Positions 24,990-38,000 of a stretch of 64,000 bases of DNA are shown piece after piece. Below the pieces are notes generated by a model. It had not been told where the DNA came from. It saw only the letters and a program-made list of their open reading frames with translations, and made no database searches. Positions within the stretch are counted from its first letter, which is position 1, and every line of letters begins with the position of its first letter. The position numbers and the translations under genes were made by a program. Source of the DNA: Lepeophtheirus salmonis (Eukaryota > Arthropoda > Copepoda > Siphonostomatoida > Caligidae); assembly GCF_016086655.4 (NCBI RefSeq), contig NC_092584.1, forward strand, positions 13,939,907 to 14,003,906, given 5' to 3'.

Positions 24990-25470
24990 AATAATTTCTG
25001 GTTTGAGCCAGAGTATATCAAACCTCAAGACTATGCAAATGGCCAGCAAGATGGATTGAGGTTGGGGCAGATAGATCACCGTAATGTTGGTCCATTGCTT
25101 CTTGATACTGACTTTGAGCTCCTGCAAATTTCTGTGTAGTGTCTCACCAGCCTTAATCTCTAAGACACTCCACAAACTGAAGTTGAAGGGATTGAGATGA
25201 GGACTGGAATAGGGCCAGGAGGTTTTGTCCCAAAAGATAGCAAAGTGGCCCATACAGAAGTGATGTGTCTTAAAGGCTGCATGGTTATATCCCCCGTCAT
25301 GGGTTCACGCAAGGTTGTTCTCAAGATAGTTGGCCTTTAGCCAGGTTAAGATTTTCCACCTCAGGACCATAGAGTAGGCCCAGAGGCCATGAATTCCAAA
25401 CACATTGTTTAGACTGGAGGTTTGAGCTCTACAGAGTGTCCATTCTAGTTTAATATATTCTTCTATAGCT
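24990..25470 (-). pseudogene. C-terminal half of a mariner DD37D transposase
   Basis: The minus strand gives WLKANYLENNLAW, then WDKTSWPYSSPHLNPFNFSL (third-Asp region; the catalytic Asp of NPLDF reads Asn here), VLEIKAGETLHRNLQELKVS and KKQW. The order and spacing equal those of the other C-terminal relics. The N-terminal half is absent. Confidence 0.65.
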
Positions 25471-26426
25471 TTTTTAATTTATAATTGATGTGCCTCCAAA
25501 CTTTATTCTGTCAGACCGCCATGCAGATTGTATATATTTTTATTCTCTATGTCAAAAAATGTCAATTAAATAATGGGCCATTTGTGTTTTGGAAGTAAAG
25601 CAATAAATTTTTAATCAATCCGTTCTTAACTTTATTTTTAGATTGCTTTTGTGTTGACGCAGAAATTTTATGGTTTTCATCATTCAAAGGAGGAGTTAAA
25701 TTTAATTAAATATTCATTTAAAAATTTGTTAAAGGTGTTTTGTTGGAATTTTTTTTTGTCGATGCATGCAGCACATCATTTTCTCATCATAAATCGTTAA
25801 AAACTTTATGTCAAGAGAATTTTTTAATATGCATTTAACTTTTGATTTAATTAATTATAAAAATGAAGCATTAAATGTGAAAATATTTAATGGAAGATTG
25901 CCTGAGATATATTTTTTCTCTCATGAATGGCTTGTGATTGTAAAAACTCGAAAGAAATCCTAGTTTAAAAATATAAATTGATGTCATCAAAGTGTGTTTT
26001 TTTATTAATTCTTGAAGAATTATTTCGCTGAGTATAAACTTGTACCCATAACCCTCGCAAATGTGTTCCCAATTCGTCATAGGAAATGAACTATTAGTAT
26101 TCAAGTCAAGGCCTTAAATGAATATATACATATATTATCAAAATGTTGTTCATGGTGAAGGAAGTTTGTTCCTTTTGGAATTGGAGATTAGTTGAATGCA
26201 TTAGCCCATTCCCGCTCTTTATTCAAATATCCTTGGGGTGATCTTCAACGGGACATGAGGGTTGTTTAGTTGCTTAATTAAATTAGTTTATTGGGGCGTG
26301 GCTAGCTTTCATCATTTGGAGGGCATAAGCCCAAATATCCTCAACACCCTTAAATAGTTACTTATATAAATAGGTCTATTTATATAAATATGTACGAGTT
26401 AAGGCTGATCCAGTTACAGGGCTGAA

Positions 26427-26545
26427 TAAAGGGAAATAGAAACAAAGAATGAAGGTAGAAGAAAAGAGACAGAGAGAGGGATATAGAAAGATACAAAGGT
26501 AGAAAAGAAGAAGTAAGAGACAGAGAGAAGAAGAGAATCATACAG
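26427..26545 (+). repeat. Long purine-rich (GA) tract
   Basis: Nearly all bases in this stretch are A or G, with GAGAGA and AAGAAG runs, so the minus strand reads Ser/Leu-rich. It is a polypurine:polypyrimidine tract rather than coding sequence. Confidence 0.75.
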
Positions 26546-26559
26546 TTGTCCTCAAATTT

Positions 26560-28400
26560 ATTCATACCCTATAGTTAAATTATTCAATTGAAAAAAAAAT
26601 CACCACCTTCAAGTTTGAAAGCTTTAAAATTTTCTATTTTCCAATGAGATTTTTGTAGAAAAACCTCAGGGTTTTATTGTCATTGATCTCTTAAATAGTT
26701 TCATTTCTAGTCATTTTTGGATCGATGGTGTGTGAATGGGAAAATGTATATAGTATATTTCTTCTTTAGTATATTAACTGTCGAGTCGCCTTTTTTCATG
26801 GAGTTTCTTAAATCAGTGTTATATTGAATATAATGAAAAAACTAATTAGAAAAATCAGGATATTAATGGAAAAATTTGAAATGTAGTAATTCTGCTAAAA
26901 AAGGGAGAATATTTAAAAACCCGGAAAAAAATCTTAAGTTTGAACGTCTCCAATGGTACGTTCCTGATCCTATACATACTTTTGAGACAAAAAAAAATCT
27001 GTGAACAAAGAAGTCGTCAAAATTTAAGAGATTGAGTCTATATTAGTTTTGTCACGATGCCAGTATATTTAAATCGGTAAGACTCAAATACTTAAATCAT
27101 TATAGATATTTCAATATTGTTGTTACAACTTAAAAAAAGTATGAAACTAAATTCAATTGTATTAATAGGGCATATCTAATAGAGTGAGGGTTACGAAATA
27201 CGTATGAAGTGCAAGTACATGTTCCTATATTAATTGAGTATAATGACATTTTAAATGGGTCTATATCCAACGGCCATTTTAGTACCAATATACCAAATAA
27301 CAATAGTAAATATACCACTCCTGAATTTTAAATCAAAATGTTCTTGTATTTTTGCTACATATTTTAATTAACTCTAAAAACTATAAGTAGATAATTATCT
27401 TTAGATGATGATCAAACTTACGGTATATTTGCAACGTGAATAAATCGGCCGATTTGACACAGTCTTATATTAATTGATTATACAAAGAACAAAATTAAGA
27501 TTTTTTTCGTTAAATCATATAATAAACATTTCTTTTTCAACAGACTCAATCCTTTTAAATAACTTTTGCTTTTTTTTCAAATACAACAATCAGTGCTCTA
27601 AATGTACCCATAAAAAAATATTGACGCAACAATCTACAAAATATTTATAAATAGTATATATATTGTACAATGGGTATACTGGTAAATGTGTCCTCAATAA
27701 TGGGCAATATACATTCACAAAACCCATAATGTAAACTATAAGCTTTAATGTATCTCCCTATAGCAATCATGTCCTTTCCCCAATAACTATTATCCTTATA
27801 GATACCCACCCATATAGCTGCATTTTGTTATTAGTGATATCCATATCAGATGAAATGCTCTTACAAGTAATACTTAGTAGAGTTTGTGTACAATGTACAC
27901 ATTAGGGTTTCTTTCTTGGGATCTCGGGTATTTTACACCTACGAAATGTTTCGTAGATATTTTATTATTTCATAATAAAAGTTTTATGTAATTCATTGTA
28001 TTTACTTAAAAGCTCTGACATAATTTAAATGTAATGTAAATGATTTATAGTCTGTCCTAAATCTGTCCAAAAATTCCATATTTTGAATATAATTTGTATT
28101 TTTAAGCAGTATATGATTTCCCAATTTAAGATTTCTTGTATTTATTTTAAAAAAAGAGCAGCATAGATTCTAGTCCACAAGTCCATTTTTAACTCACGAG
28201 ATTGAGTTGTGTATTTCACAATCATACAACATTCAGTTTCAGGTAAAACTAGTTCCTTCCTCATATACTACTAATGGTTTTTTGTTTGCGAATCAGATCA
28301 GATTACATAACTTAAAATTTATGGACCCGTGTACCGAGTTGCCCATTAAAATGTGAACACATTAAATTATTAACTTCGAAAAGATATAATTTCAACAAAA
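26560..28400. other. AT-rich stretch with no recognised feature
   Basis: Dense stops in all frames and no repeat recognised. Confidence 0.45.
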
Positions 28401-28428
28401 TTAATAGTATAAATATATGTGTGTCTCA

Positions 28429-28620
28429 GCTCTCTTCATAATTAATATAGCCGCCATTAGTGGCGATGATATTTAGAAATTTACGAAATACTTTTCTGCT
28501 AAAAATAAGATAAAAATGCCCAGGTTGTCTTATACTTTTACAAATGACTGTATATCCTTCATCTTGTAGCTGCTTGTTGTTAATTTGAAATGCAATCACA
28601 GCCAAGCTATACACCTCCCA
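28429..28620 (-). pseudogene. C-terminal fragment of a mariner-type transposase
   Basis: The open minus-strand end VFRKFLNIIATNGGYI followed by a few residues and a stop matches the F-RRL-x-x-II-A-NGGYI terminus of this group. The same DNA block (AATATAGCCGCCATTAGTGG) recurs diverged near 59755 in another relic. Confidence 0.5.
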
Positions 28621-28639
28621 ATTTTTTTGTATTTGTCAA

Positions 28640-29280
28640 TGTGACCACATACATTTCTGATTTCTTTTTTTTTAACATACCGACAAACATAGTTTTTTAA
28701 GTATTATTCTCATAAAATCCTTTTAAAAAATCCCCCAGATTACGTCGTACACAGGCATTATCCCTGGAAATGAGAAACACTAGAGCATACAAAGATATAA
28801 AAATAACTTCGAATATTTGTGCTCCATATTTTTAGTCCTTTTATACTTATAATTATCCATGAAATATTACTCAATATTTGCTTAATTAGATATAATTTTG
28901 TGAAGTAAAATAATGATAGGAAAATAATTATCCTCATTAATCCCGAGGGATCACTGGATTATCTTCCTTCGTTCTCTCAAAAATAGTTTATTATTATTGA
29001 GACGCTATACATGAGAAATTTACATCATTTTCTTTGGAAAGGTCAAATATATGTACACAAATTTCCTTTCTACAAATAATATATAATATTTGCAAGGAAT
29101 GAACATATACAAGGTCCTTGTTCTGAATTACTGTCCCATCAAAAAATTTACATTACTAATAGTTTATTGATTATATTTGAATATGTATTAATAAGTTTTT
29201 GGAGATTTAATGTTGTCCTAAGATTGACAACTAAATGCCTCGACATTGACATCCCTGTCCTCTTACAGTAACTTTTTTTT
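28640..29280. other. AT-rich stretch with no recognised feature
   Basis: No open frame or repeat match noticed. Confidence 0.4.
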
Positions 29281-29333
29281 AATACCGTGTAATATACAGA
29301 CATAGCACATTAATTCAGTCTAATTTTGTAACA

Positions 29334-29642
29334 ATGGAACAACTCATCTCCGATATGCTGGAGATTCAGTTCACAGAGGAAGAACGGAGATTCGCCGTAG
29401 CTATGTTTCAAATTAATAATCAAGGACAAATCATTAACCGTGACATCTGTAATACCACTGGCATAACAATGTATGCCATACAAGAAACCCGAGAATTCGA
29501 AGAACCCCCAGAGGACTATTTACAGATGGAGGAGGCACAGGAGGCCTCCAAGAAGGTGAGGAACGCGGAGTTCATAGAGAAGGTACACACCATCATTAAC
29601 CAAAAAAACTGTTCTTTTGTATTTTTAGATAGGGATTGCTAA
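29334..29642 (+). pseudogene. N-terminal (HTH) fragment of a mariner-type transposase
   Basis: This 102-codon open frame starts MEQLISDMLEIQFTEEERRF. It has a helix-turn-helix-like stretch (NRDICNTTGITMYAIQETREF), then EASKKVRNAEFIEKVHTIIN, closely paralleling the K-VRD-DFVDKVKKMVEDD segment of the 30.3-kb copy. It then runs into AT-rich DNA and stops, so the catalytic domain is missing. It is unusually well preserved compared with the other relics. Terminal repeats could not be fixed. Confidence 0.6.
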
Positions 29643-30226
29643 ACTCTCTAACACATAAAAATATCCTTCTGTGAGTCAAAATTACTGACTTTCAGCTGAA
29701 AAATGTTCAACAACTCATTACTTACCGCGGAACTCAGAAATAGGTTTATTGTTAAAGAATTACTAACGAAAACAATATCTAAATACAAATTATGCTATAA
29801 GAATTTTAAGTGTACATATGAAGAAAGATCTATGACAAATTCACGTCGATCTATTTTCATATATCTGGAATTACATTGCTCATTCTTGAAATCATCGGAA
29901 GTAAAACAGAATTCAAATATAGCAGAATAATTACTACTATTTTTTTGCAAAATGAGCTTGGATCCATATTAATCTAGATATCCTTCCGCTTGGAAATAAC
30001 CAGTTTTATCTCTTATGAAGAATAAATGAGCACATTCAGCGTGTGATAATTAACTCCTCTTTTAAATTTGTACCATATTAGCAGTTGAAGTCTTTATAAA
30101 GGAAATAAATAAAATAACAAATGAGGCAAATGGATAATACCATCAGCTGACAAATTGAGTGTATTGTAACCCCCTCTAAGAAAATAAAGTATCATTTGAA
30201 AAGTGGCCTCACTAAGAGAGAAAATA

Positions 30227-31103
30227 CAGGGAGCGGGGATCAGATTGTCGCCTACTTTAAACCTTGATAACTTGAAGACAACATTATCAAATAAAAAAAC
30301 GGTAACCAAATAAGAAAGCTATTCTCGTCAGCTGAGGATACGTAGTAGTTCAGTTAGCATCATGCCGTCATCATATGAGGAGATAAAGAGCTATAAGTGG
30401 AACGAGGAGCTTTCGAGGTCCGCCCTAGTCATGGCATTGGTTAATAATGGAGGTGAAATCTCCAATTCAACGATTGCTTCAACCTAAGGAGTGAATTTAC
30501 GGACCGTTCAGCATATCTGTAAGAAGCTAGAAGACACCTGGGATGTTGATGCCACCATAAAGAGGGCACCCAAGGAGGAGGGTGCCGACAGGAAGGTCAG
30601 GGACACCGACTTTGTCGACAAGGTGAAGAAGATGGTTGAGGATGACCCTACCAGGTCCATGAAGGCCATGGCGAGGGATCTGGGTGTGGCAACAGGACTC
30701 AGCACCCTGCCATGTGTCCAAAATCTCCATGCAGTGGTTAACCGAGAACTGTTATGACGTCGTAACCAAGGATTTGTGGCCTCCTAACTCTTCTGACCTT
30801 AATCCTTTGGACTATTTTGTCTGGGGCTATGTCGAGAAACATACCAACAGACATCCCCATAGCATCAAGACCAGTCTGATGGACTCCATCAAGGAGGTAT
30901 TCGGCAACATGGACAATGAGGCCGGTTCAGAGGCCGTATGGAAGCCGTTATTGATGCCAACGGTGATTATATCGAATGAATGGCTACTCTATACCTATAT
31001 GCTCGTCATAGTTTTGATTTTCAATAAAAAAGTTAAAAAATGTATATTTTGTGTTGTTTTTGGTAGAAAAATATTTTGCCCACAATTTGATCCCCACTCC
31101 CTG
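30227..31103 (+). mobile_element. Non-autonomous DD37D mariner with both terminal repeats and TA target site
   Basis: The left end CAGGGAGCGGGGATCA (terminal repeat 30227-30248) and the right end 31082-31103 are inverted repeats matching at 20 of 22 positions. Each is flanked by TA (30225-30226 and 31104-31105), the mariner/Tc1 target duplication. This is the only relic here with both boundaries visible. The 877-bp length is shorter than the 1.2-1.3 kb usual for the group because the interior is deleted. Confidence 0.88.
30362..30960 (+). pseudogene. Internally deleted DD37D mariner transposase inside the 30.2-kb element
   Basis: The frame starts MPSSYEEIKSYKWNEELSRS, is interrupted by TAA at codon 42 (30485-30487), and continues through the HTH (GVNLRTVQHICKKLE) and FVDKVKKMVEDDP to MARDLGV at about 30690. 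There it jumps, in a +1 frame, straight to WQQDSAPCH, which carries the second catalytic Asp. WPPNSSDLNPLDYFVWG follows with the third. The two Asp residues are separated by 37 residues, which defines the DD37D (maT-like) mariner group. The region with the first catalytic Asp is absent, so this copy cannot encode an active enzyme. Coding G+C is far above that of the surroundings. Confidence 0.82.
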
Positions 31104-31134
31104 TAATTGATATTCGTTCCCTACTTCTGGCGAT

Positions 31135-31525
31135 ACACGATCAAAAATTCCTAACTTGAATCATTATAACGTCAAAGAGGCCATTAATGACGGAATTGTC
31201 ATCCAGACGAGCTTTAACTAGGTAGTACACCGGCACACACTCCAAATGTTACACATACTTTTTTGTGGAAACAAGATTACAGTCAGGACAAAAAAAAATG
31301 TTGCCACCGTATTCATCAGATGTCAACCTACACCTAGCTTTTCTTTAAGGCTGCATTTCGATGCCAGGGCTTAAATGTCAAGGGATCCTAATTTTAAAAC
31401 TCTCAAGGCCTCCATTTATGAGCATTGGAACCATGAGTCCCAATTACATTATTATTACCTGTAAGAGCTTCCAACGGCGCATCAATGCTATTATCAAAGT
31501 TGATGGAGCCTTCATTCAAGAGTAA
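31135..31525 (+). pseudogene. C-terminal mariner relic adjacent to the 30.2-kb element
   Basis: Forward frames give SRDPNFKTLKASIYEHWNHE, a frameshift, then CKSFQRRINAIIKVDGAFIQ and a stop. This is a C-terminus of the same broad group but a different sequence from the neighbour 30 bp upstream, so it is an independent insertion into which, or beside which, the 877-bp element landed. Confidence 0.6.
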
Positions 31526-32315
31526 AAATGGCAGCACATGTGCTAACACCTGTAAAAAGTTTAGTTAATTTAGTTCCCTTGTTTTTCAAGATTAAACTTC
31601 TTAAATTTTCGGTTTCAAAAGTGTCTAGTTTTAAATGGTATTTAATAAATTCTACAATGTTATCAAAATTATTGAAAGATAGCTTAGTTAACACCTTGTT
31701 TAATCAAAATAAATTATTTTGACTTCAACATCTTCTTATCTTTTTCTTCCCACTTTTTAGTAGAAGGGTATGAGTATAAGTACAGTTCTCACAATGCATT
31801 CTGTCATAGTAATAGCAAATAAATACAGTTTCATGTTTACAATCATGTTTTATCTTTGATATCATTACCTAATTTTATCCAAAGGAGTATTTGTGGCGTT
31901 CATCATTTTAGTTGCTAAGTCATTATTATTATATACAATTAAACAATAATCAAATACACTGTTCCTTTAATGGATTACATTGAATGCATAAATTTATATT
32001 TACATACATCTAGTTCTCAATTTGTTTCAAATATGCAAATAAGTAAGGAAAAAAAAATTAAAATGTATATTGAAGGTTTGGATATGTTAAAATAATGTAT
32101 TTTTTCTATTCATTCACTCTACAAGATACTTATGTGAGGAAATATTATATGCTAAATTTTTTTTAGTTGATATGGGTTAAAAAGTGTTCATTTCTATTCG
32201 TTAAATACTAAGGATGTAGGATAGCAAATCCTAATAAAGTACCAAATATTTACTAATAACTCATAGTCCTAGAATGCATGTCTTTTTTGTTCATTTTAAG
32301 TTCATAATAATAATA

Positions 32316-32890
32316 CAGGGTGTTAAGATCAAATCGGTGCATTTTTCAAAAGTCTTTAGATTGTCACTGAGGCCATATTTTTGACAGATTGTCTAGAAAA
32401 TTGTCTTTTACTATAAGAATATAAATGTTACAAGAGAGGTCATTTGCTGTATATACCTCTAAAATCAATCAACATAGAGATCTGGACCCGAAGTATCAGC
32501 AGTTCAGTGTTACGAGGTAGTTCTTTGGCATGTTAGACATTTTCTGATTGATGTAAGCAATCAGAGAGTCATTGACGGCATGATATGATCGATTTGCTTA
32601 GATTCAACGTCCCTCCGGATAAAATAGTGCATTATATTAGTATCCAGACTGCTGGAGGGCTATATTTCCTTTCTGGCACTTTCCCGGCCGACTTTTTTAC
32701 GGCTGATGGTAGAGTTGGAATCATAAGTCTTTAGAAGAAACGTCATTGTCGTCAATTCATTTTTCTTTATAACTGTAGTAGCTGTCGATATAATACGCAA
32801 AACACCCCAATATAACAAATTTTCTGGCCACAAAAAACAAGTCGCCGTCAGACAAAAGTATAATAACAAAATTGCCAGTACATGCAAGCG
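32316..32890 (-). mobile_element. Mariner relic with one terminal repeat, minus-strand coding
   Basis: TA followed by CAGGGTGTTAAGATCAAATC at 32316 is a mariner-like terminus. The minus-strand frame contains SSSLDTNIMHYFIRRDVESK, equivalent to the PDLNPMDYF-W third-Asp region (the Asp reads His here). More distal residues are unrecognisable and the other terminus was not found. Confidence 0.45.
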
Positions 32891-32899
32891 CTAATTTGA

Positions 32900-34840
32900 T
32901 CTATATAGGTCTGCATAAGGTCATTGTGTTAAACCTTTTTCTTATCCCTTAATTACTTCCCTGGGATATACATAAATCCCAGAGACTGAAACATCCTTTT
33001 TGTATCTTGTATATTCTCTGTGTCGTTATAAGGCCTTAATTATCTAGCCATCACTTCTATCAACTACACAGGTAATAAGAAAATATATTTTTGTATTATA
33101 ATCAATTATTTGAATTAAGGAAGGCAAGGAAAGTCGGGCTATAGATGGCAAATGTGCAGTTTATGTGTTTCTTATTTTAGATATTGTATTGTATAATATT
33201 TTTGTTATAATGGATTTTTGCTATTCTGCAAAATTTGATTATGTTATAATATAAGTTTTTTATATTATCAGTACTCATTTACTGTATAGATAGAATTGTG
33301 TGATTGTGGCGTTAATAAATAGGTGATTTCCTGTTAATTTTACTTATGGGAGAAGTTGACTTTCACCCTGGGCATCATAAAAGGCTTGGACCACCATTGT
33401 GAATGTAGATATAACTGTATAGAAGAAATACAAAATCCTTCAGATGTTTTCCCAATACGAATGCCGTCCAGCCATTATTGTGTGCAAATAATTTTTGCCG
33501 TTGTTTTATTGGTAAGCTAAATGAAATGATTTCCCTAAAGTTATAATCATTTTTCCCCATTCACATTATGATAAACACATTCAAACAAAAGGAAATCTAA
33601 GGAACACTAGACTAAAGCATGTAAAATGCTACTAAAACGAAATCCATAATCCTTACCGAGATTTTAGATAAAATTTTTTTGTTAAAATCTGGAATATAAC
33701 TAAAAACAAAATTAAACTAAGAATAAAAATGAAGGACAAAAAGTCCAAAGAACATATCGTCGAATGTAGAACATAAATTTAGATGAGAATATTTTTATTT
33801 AAAAAAATTGGAAAAAATAAAAAAAGATATTTAACCAAATAAATATATATTTACGTTTTAAAAAATTCCCTTATTTGCGTAAGGGTATATTTGTACTAAA
33901 TTTTATGAACATTTTAAGTGTATTGAATAAATTTTGTTGCAGTATAAATACCAAACTATACATAAACTACTAAGTTGATGTTAAAAAAAATATATGCATG
34001 AAATAATGTTTAAAAATGAGAATTCCATCTTTTCAATGTCAAAAACTACCAAACCGAAATTATCAAAAAAAAATAATTACAAAAAACATTTTTGCACTAA
34101 TTTTTCAAAAGAAGTAGTTAGTACCATGCATAGGCATTGTAGAAATAAACATTAACTTAAAAATATTTGCAAAACAAAAAAAGTGATAGAAAATAATGTC
34201 GTATTAAAAATAATCTGTAATAACTGGTTCATTTATGCAAATATTTCAAAATTTTGGTATAAAATATTCTGAAAGTTAAAAATGTGGTTTTGTGTATTGT
34301 TAAGGTTCATAATTTTATATATTTAAAATTTTCTTGGATTTCTTTTTAAAAGTTGTAAATTGACGTTGTATGAAGAAAAGAAAGAGAATAAAAATTGGAA
34401 AATTATATAGAAACTGACAGACTTTTCAGATAAACATTTATTTTTATTATTAAAATTTTTACGCAAAAAAAATTTTGGTACAAATTTCTGCAAACTTTAT
34501 TTTATCGACATATCCCATAATCTATCGTCTTTTTTATTTTTTTGCATTTGAAAATAACAGAAGTGAAAGTGAAATCTTCAGCAATTTCGTTTTTCGCCCA
34601 TAACTTTTTTTGATTTTGTATAAATTTAGAAAACATCATTTCACATATTTTTTATCTTGTTTTCTGACAAACCATTCACGGTTTGATTTTAAGTCAACCC
34701 CTATCTAGTCTCGTTTGTTCATAAAGCTGTTTTTGTGTTTTGAGTATAGAATAAATCACCTTTAAAAATGTTAAAATCATCTTGTAGATTTTCGAAAGAA
34801 TTACTCATATCTATATTAATAATATTAAAATTCTACATAG
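32900..34840. other. AT-rich stretch with no recognised feature
   Basis: Mostly A/T-rich with long A runs near 33780-34200. An isolated CACCCTGGG at 33364 could be a mariner end but has no partner. Confidence 0.4.
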
Positions 34841-34854
34841 TATTTAATACAATA

Positions 34855-35075
34855 ATAGAACACTTTTGGGCCCCCTTCTCCCATAAAGCCAATCTACTCT
34901 ACTACGTCTTTTGGGTGCATGTCAAGTGGAAGACAGAATTTCCTTCATTCAAACACTGACAACCTTAAAGCCACTATCAGAAATCACTCAAACTGTATCT
35001 GCAGCGGGGGCCACGCATTTTGCAGCCGCCTTGAAGACATCATTTCCATGAAATATGAATTATCACACTTATCAA
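34855..35075 (+). pseudogene. C-terminal fragment of a mariner-type transposase
   Basis: The forward frame EHFWAPFSHKANLLYYVFWV then HVKWKTEFPS corresponds to the third-Asp region (Asp replaced by Tyr) and its following helix. After a frameshift, TDNLKATIRNH and FCSRLEDIISMKYEL complete the C-terminus. Confidence 0.55.
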
Positions 35076-35079
35076 TTTC

Positions 35080-38000
35080 CGAAACATAAATTGTATAACA
35101 GCATTAAATATGGGGCATCACCCTGGGAATGTAATCTCCTGTGAATAAACTTACTGGGAATCAAAATTATTAGGGATGAAAAGAAAGGAAATGATTTCAC
35201 TATTTATATAACTACAGGTCAATTAAGAATCCATCGGCAAAATTTATATCCTTACATCTTTAATAATCGTAATCCATGAACAGTAAGAATCCCTATCAAA
35301 TTACAATTTTATTAAGTATAATTATAGCCTGAATCCATATCTTAATACTCATATAATCAATGGATATATTTTCTATGACGAAATTAGGACAGAGGCCCCA
35401 AAGGAACTCCCCCAACAAATAAATAGTTACAATGATTTATTGTACACATAAAAAAAATAATAATTAATAAACCAATGTCATGTAAAAAACAATAAAGATA
35501 ATAAATTGCATGACTTGTGCAAAAAATAAAGCCTATTTAACGTACTACAACAAGGCGCCATGAAATCACAACAATAATAAAAAAAATACATGGTCTAGAT
35601 TGCTATTCAAACTAGTAAAATTATTTTTATTCTTTCAAAAGTGTATTTTTGAGATTGTGTGTTTATTTTATACTATATATATATCTTTTTTTTGTAAAAC
35701 CATGTAGTAAAAAAATAAATTAAGGTAAATTTATATTTATGCGATTAAGTATAATTCATTTTAATTTTATTTGTTATAATTTCTATTCTTATGTAGAAAT
35801 AATCATATTTTAAAGCAGAAGATTCCTATGTTTGAATATAAGTATTGAAAAAAAAATTAATTAGTTCAAACTCTTTTATTGAACTGTTCCGTAACAAACT
35901 ATAAATGACCATATTTTACAAAACTTTTGCATCTCAACATTGAAACAATCTTGAACAAAAGTAAAAAAACGAAAAAAAATGTGTAGGTTATTCATATTGA
36001 CATATATGAGTTAGCTATAGGCATATATTTCAAATTATGGAACTAATTAGGATACCCAATAATTTTAACGATAGTTTAAAACCTTAATTCTTATTCAGAA
36101 CTTTATAATGACCCTGATATGGTTATTGAAATATAATCTATATAATTTTCATTCGTTTGATGTGACACTGGCCTTTGGATACTTTAATGGGATTTGTGGC
36201 ACCCCCAAATGATGAATAAGAACACTTTTTTGGTAAAAATTGACAATAATACTCTACATACTCCATTTTTGAGATAAAAAAGGTATAGCTTGCATTTGTG
36301 TTGATCTGCCACAATTGTTTTCGTTCATGTTAAAAAAAAAGAAATCTGTACTAGAGATTGATGATTCATTTGACACTTGATACAGTTTGCCCGTGTCTTA
36401 TAGTAATTTTTATCAGCTGACTCATAAATAGGAGATTATTTCAAGAAGGTAGTTTGCATATGTTTTTCCTCTGTAACCACATTAGTATTTTAAAAGTCAA
36501 TTTTTCCTGGAGATTTGGATGTAAGGCCTCCCAGTTTCCAAGAACTTAGACAAAATTTCTAAGTGTGTTCAATGTTTCTTCATATTATTGCTACGGACAA
36601 AAATACTTCCTCTTTAGACGTTGCGCTACAATCAAATCAACTATTCGTTGTGAAACTTTGTAGTATTTACATCGACATCTATGGTTCTACTGGAAAATAT
36701 GATATATCATTTCAAAGCATTTTTTTTATAAATTTTTATAAATAAGTGGACTAATTTGAATAGTATCTCTCAGTATCCTTCCATGGGGAATGTGCATAAT
36801 TTTTGTATATAATATTAGACTCATTTTTGAAGGATTGAAAACATTTCTGTTTCGTTTCGAGTATTTGTTCATATACCTATTTATCAAACACAAACAGATT
36901 ATTATAAAAATAATAAAAATCATATATTACTTGTAAAATAAGTAAATAAATATATACTTGTAAAGAAAAATGGTGTTTCATGCTTGAGTGTACAATTTAA
37001 TCAAAGTTTTTGCCAATTTTAATTCTAATTTGAAAAAAACATCTTTGATAACATAAAAGTATATATTTTTGTCTTTTTTTGTATATCTACTATAATATAC
37101 ATAATATTATAATTGTATGTCGCCTGATACAAACGCATGAGGTATTCCAAAAATGGGGACATATGCAATTTTATAAATAAATAAAAATTGTTTAGAATTA
37201 TAAGTTACATACTTGAGATTATAATTCATTCTGATCAGACGCCATTCCTGGGCTCTGGAGGGCAATTTTTTTGTTAATTTTGAGTTGATTTTTTTTTCTT
37301 CATAAAATAAGAGTGATTCAACGTATCTCAAAGTATTTTTTTAAGGTATGGTTGTCTATTTGAAAATGCACTTAAAGAAATGTACAAAAACAAACATAAC
37401 ACGAATTATTGTACGAACGGAAAAGGGGAAAGCGTATATCGAATACGAATTAATTAAGGGAGATAAGAGAATCTGCGAGTTTGTCTTTGTATATATCTTC
37501 ATTATGGATGAAGGAAGAACATATTTATAATTATTTTATTGCCTCTTGACATGTTTTACTAAATTCTGGAGTTATTTAATGCATTAATAAAATAATTCGA
37601 AATAAAATATATAATACACGTCCTTGTTTATATAAAATACCTAATACATTTCAAGTATCAAAACAACAAGCAGACATATCATACGCAAATATTTATATAT
37701 ATTTAAGATATGCTGCTGGATTTAATTTTCTAAACATGGGGAAAAAGTTGAATTAAAAAAAATAGTTTTTGCAAGATCAAGTATATAATTATATATATTT
37801 TTACAAAAAGAAAAAAAAAGAACAGATGATAACAAGAAGAAACTTAAAAAAAGTTACCCAAATATAATTTTGAAATTCTACTAAGTACATTTTTGGAATT
37901 TCCACTAATATTTTTTTTTCATCGTATTATATTTTTAATTATGTTAAAACTTGACACTAATACTTAAATATTGATATTTTATTAACATTCTTTTTCCATT

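Noticed and set aside
26380..26565. Ser/Leu-rich minus-strand frame resembling a membrane peptide
   Set aside because: It is simply the translation of a GA-rich purine tract.
29265..29690. Possible terminal repeats CAGTAACTTT / AAATTACTG around the 29.3-kb transposase fragment
   Set aside because: Only about nine bases match and the right copy lacks a TA flank, which is too weak to define an element.
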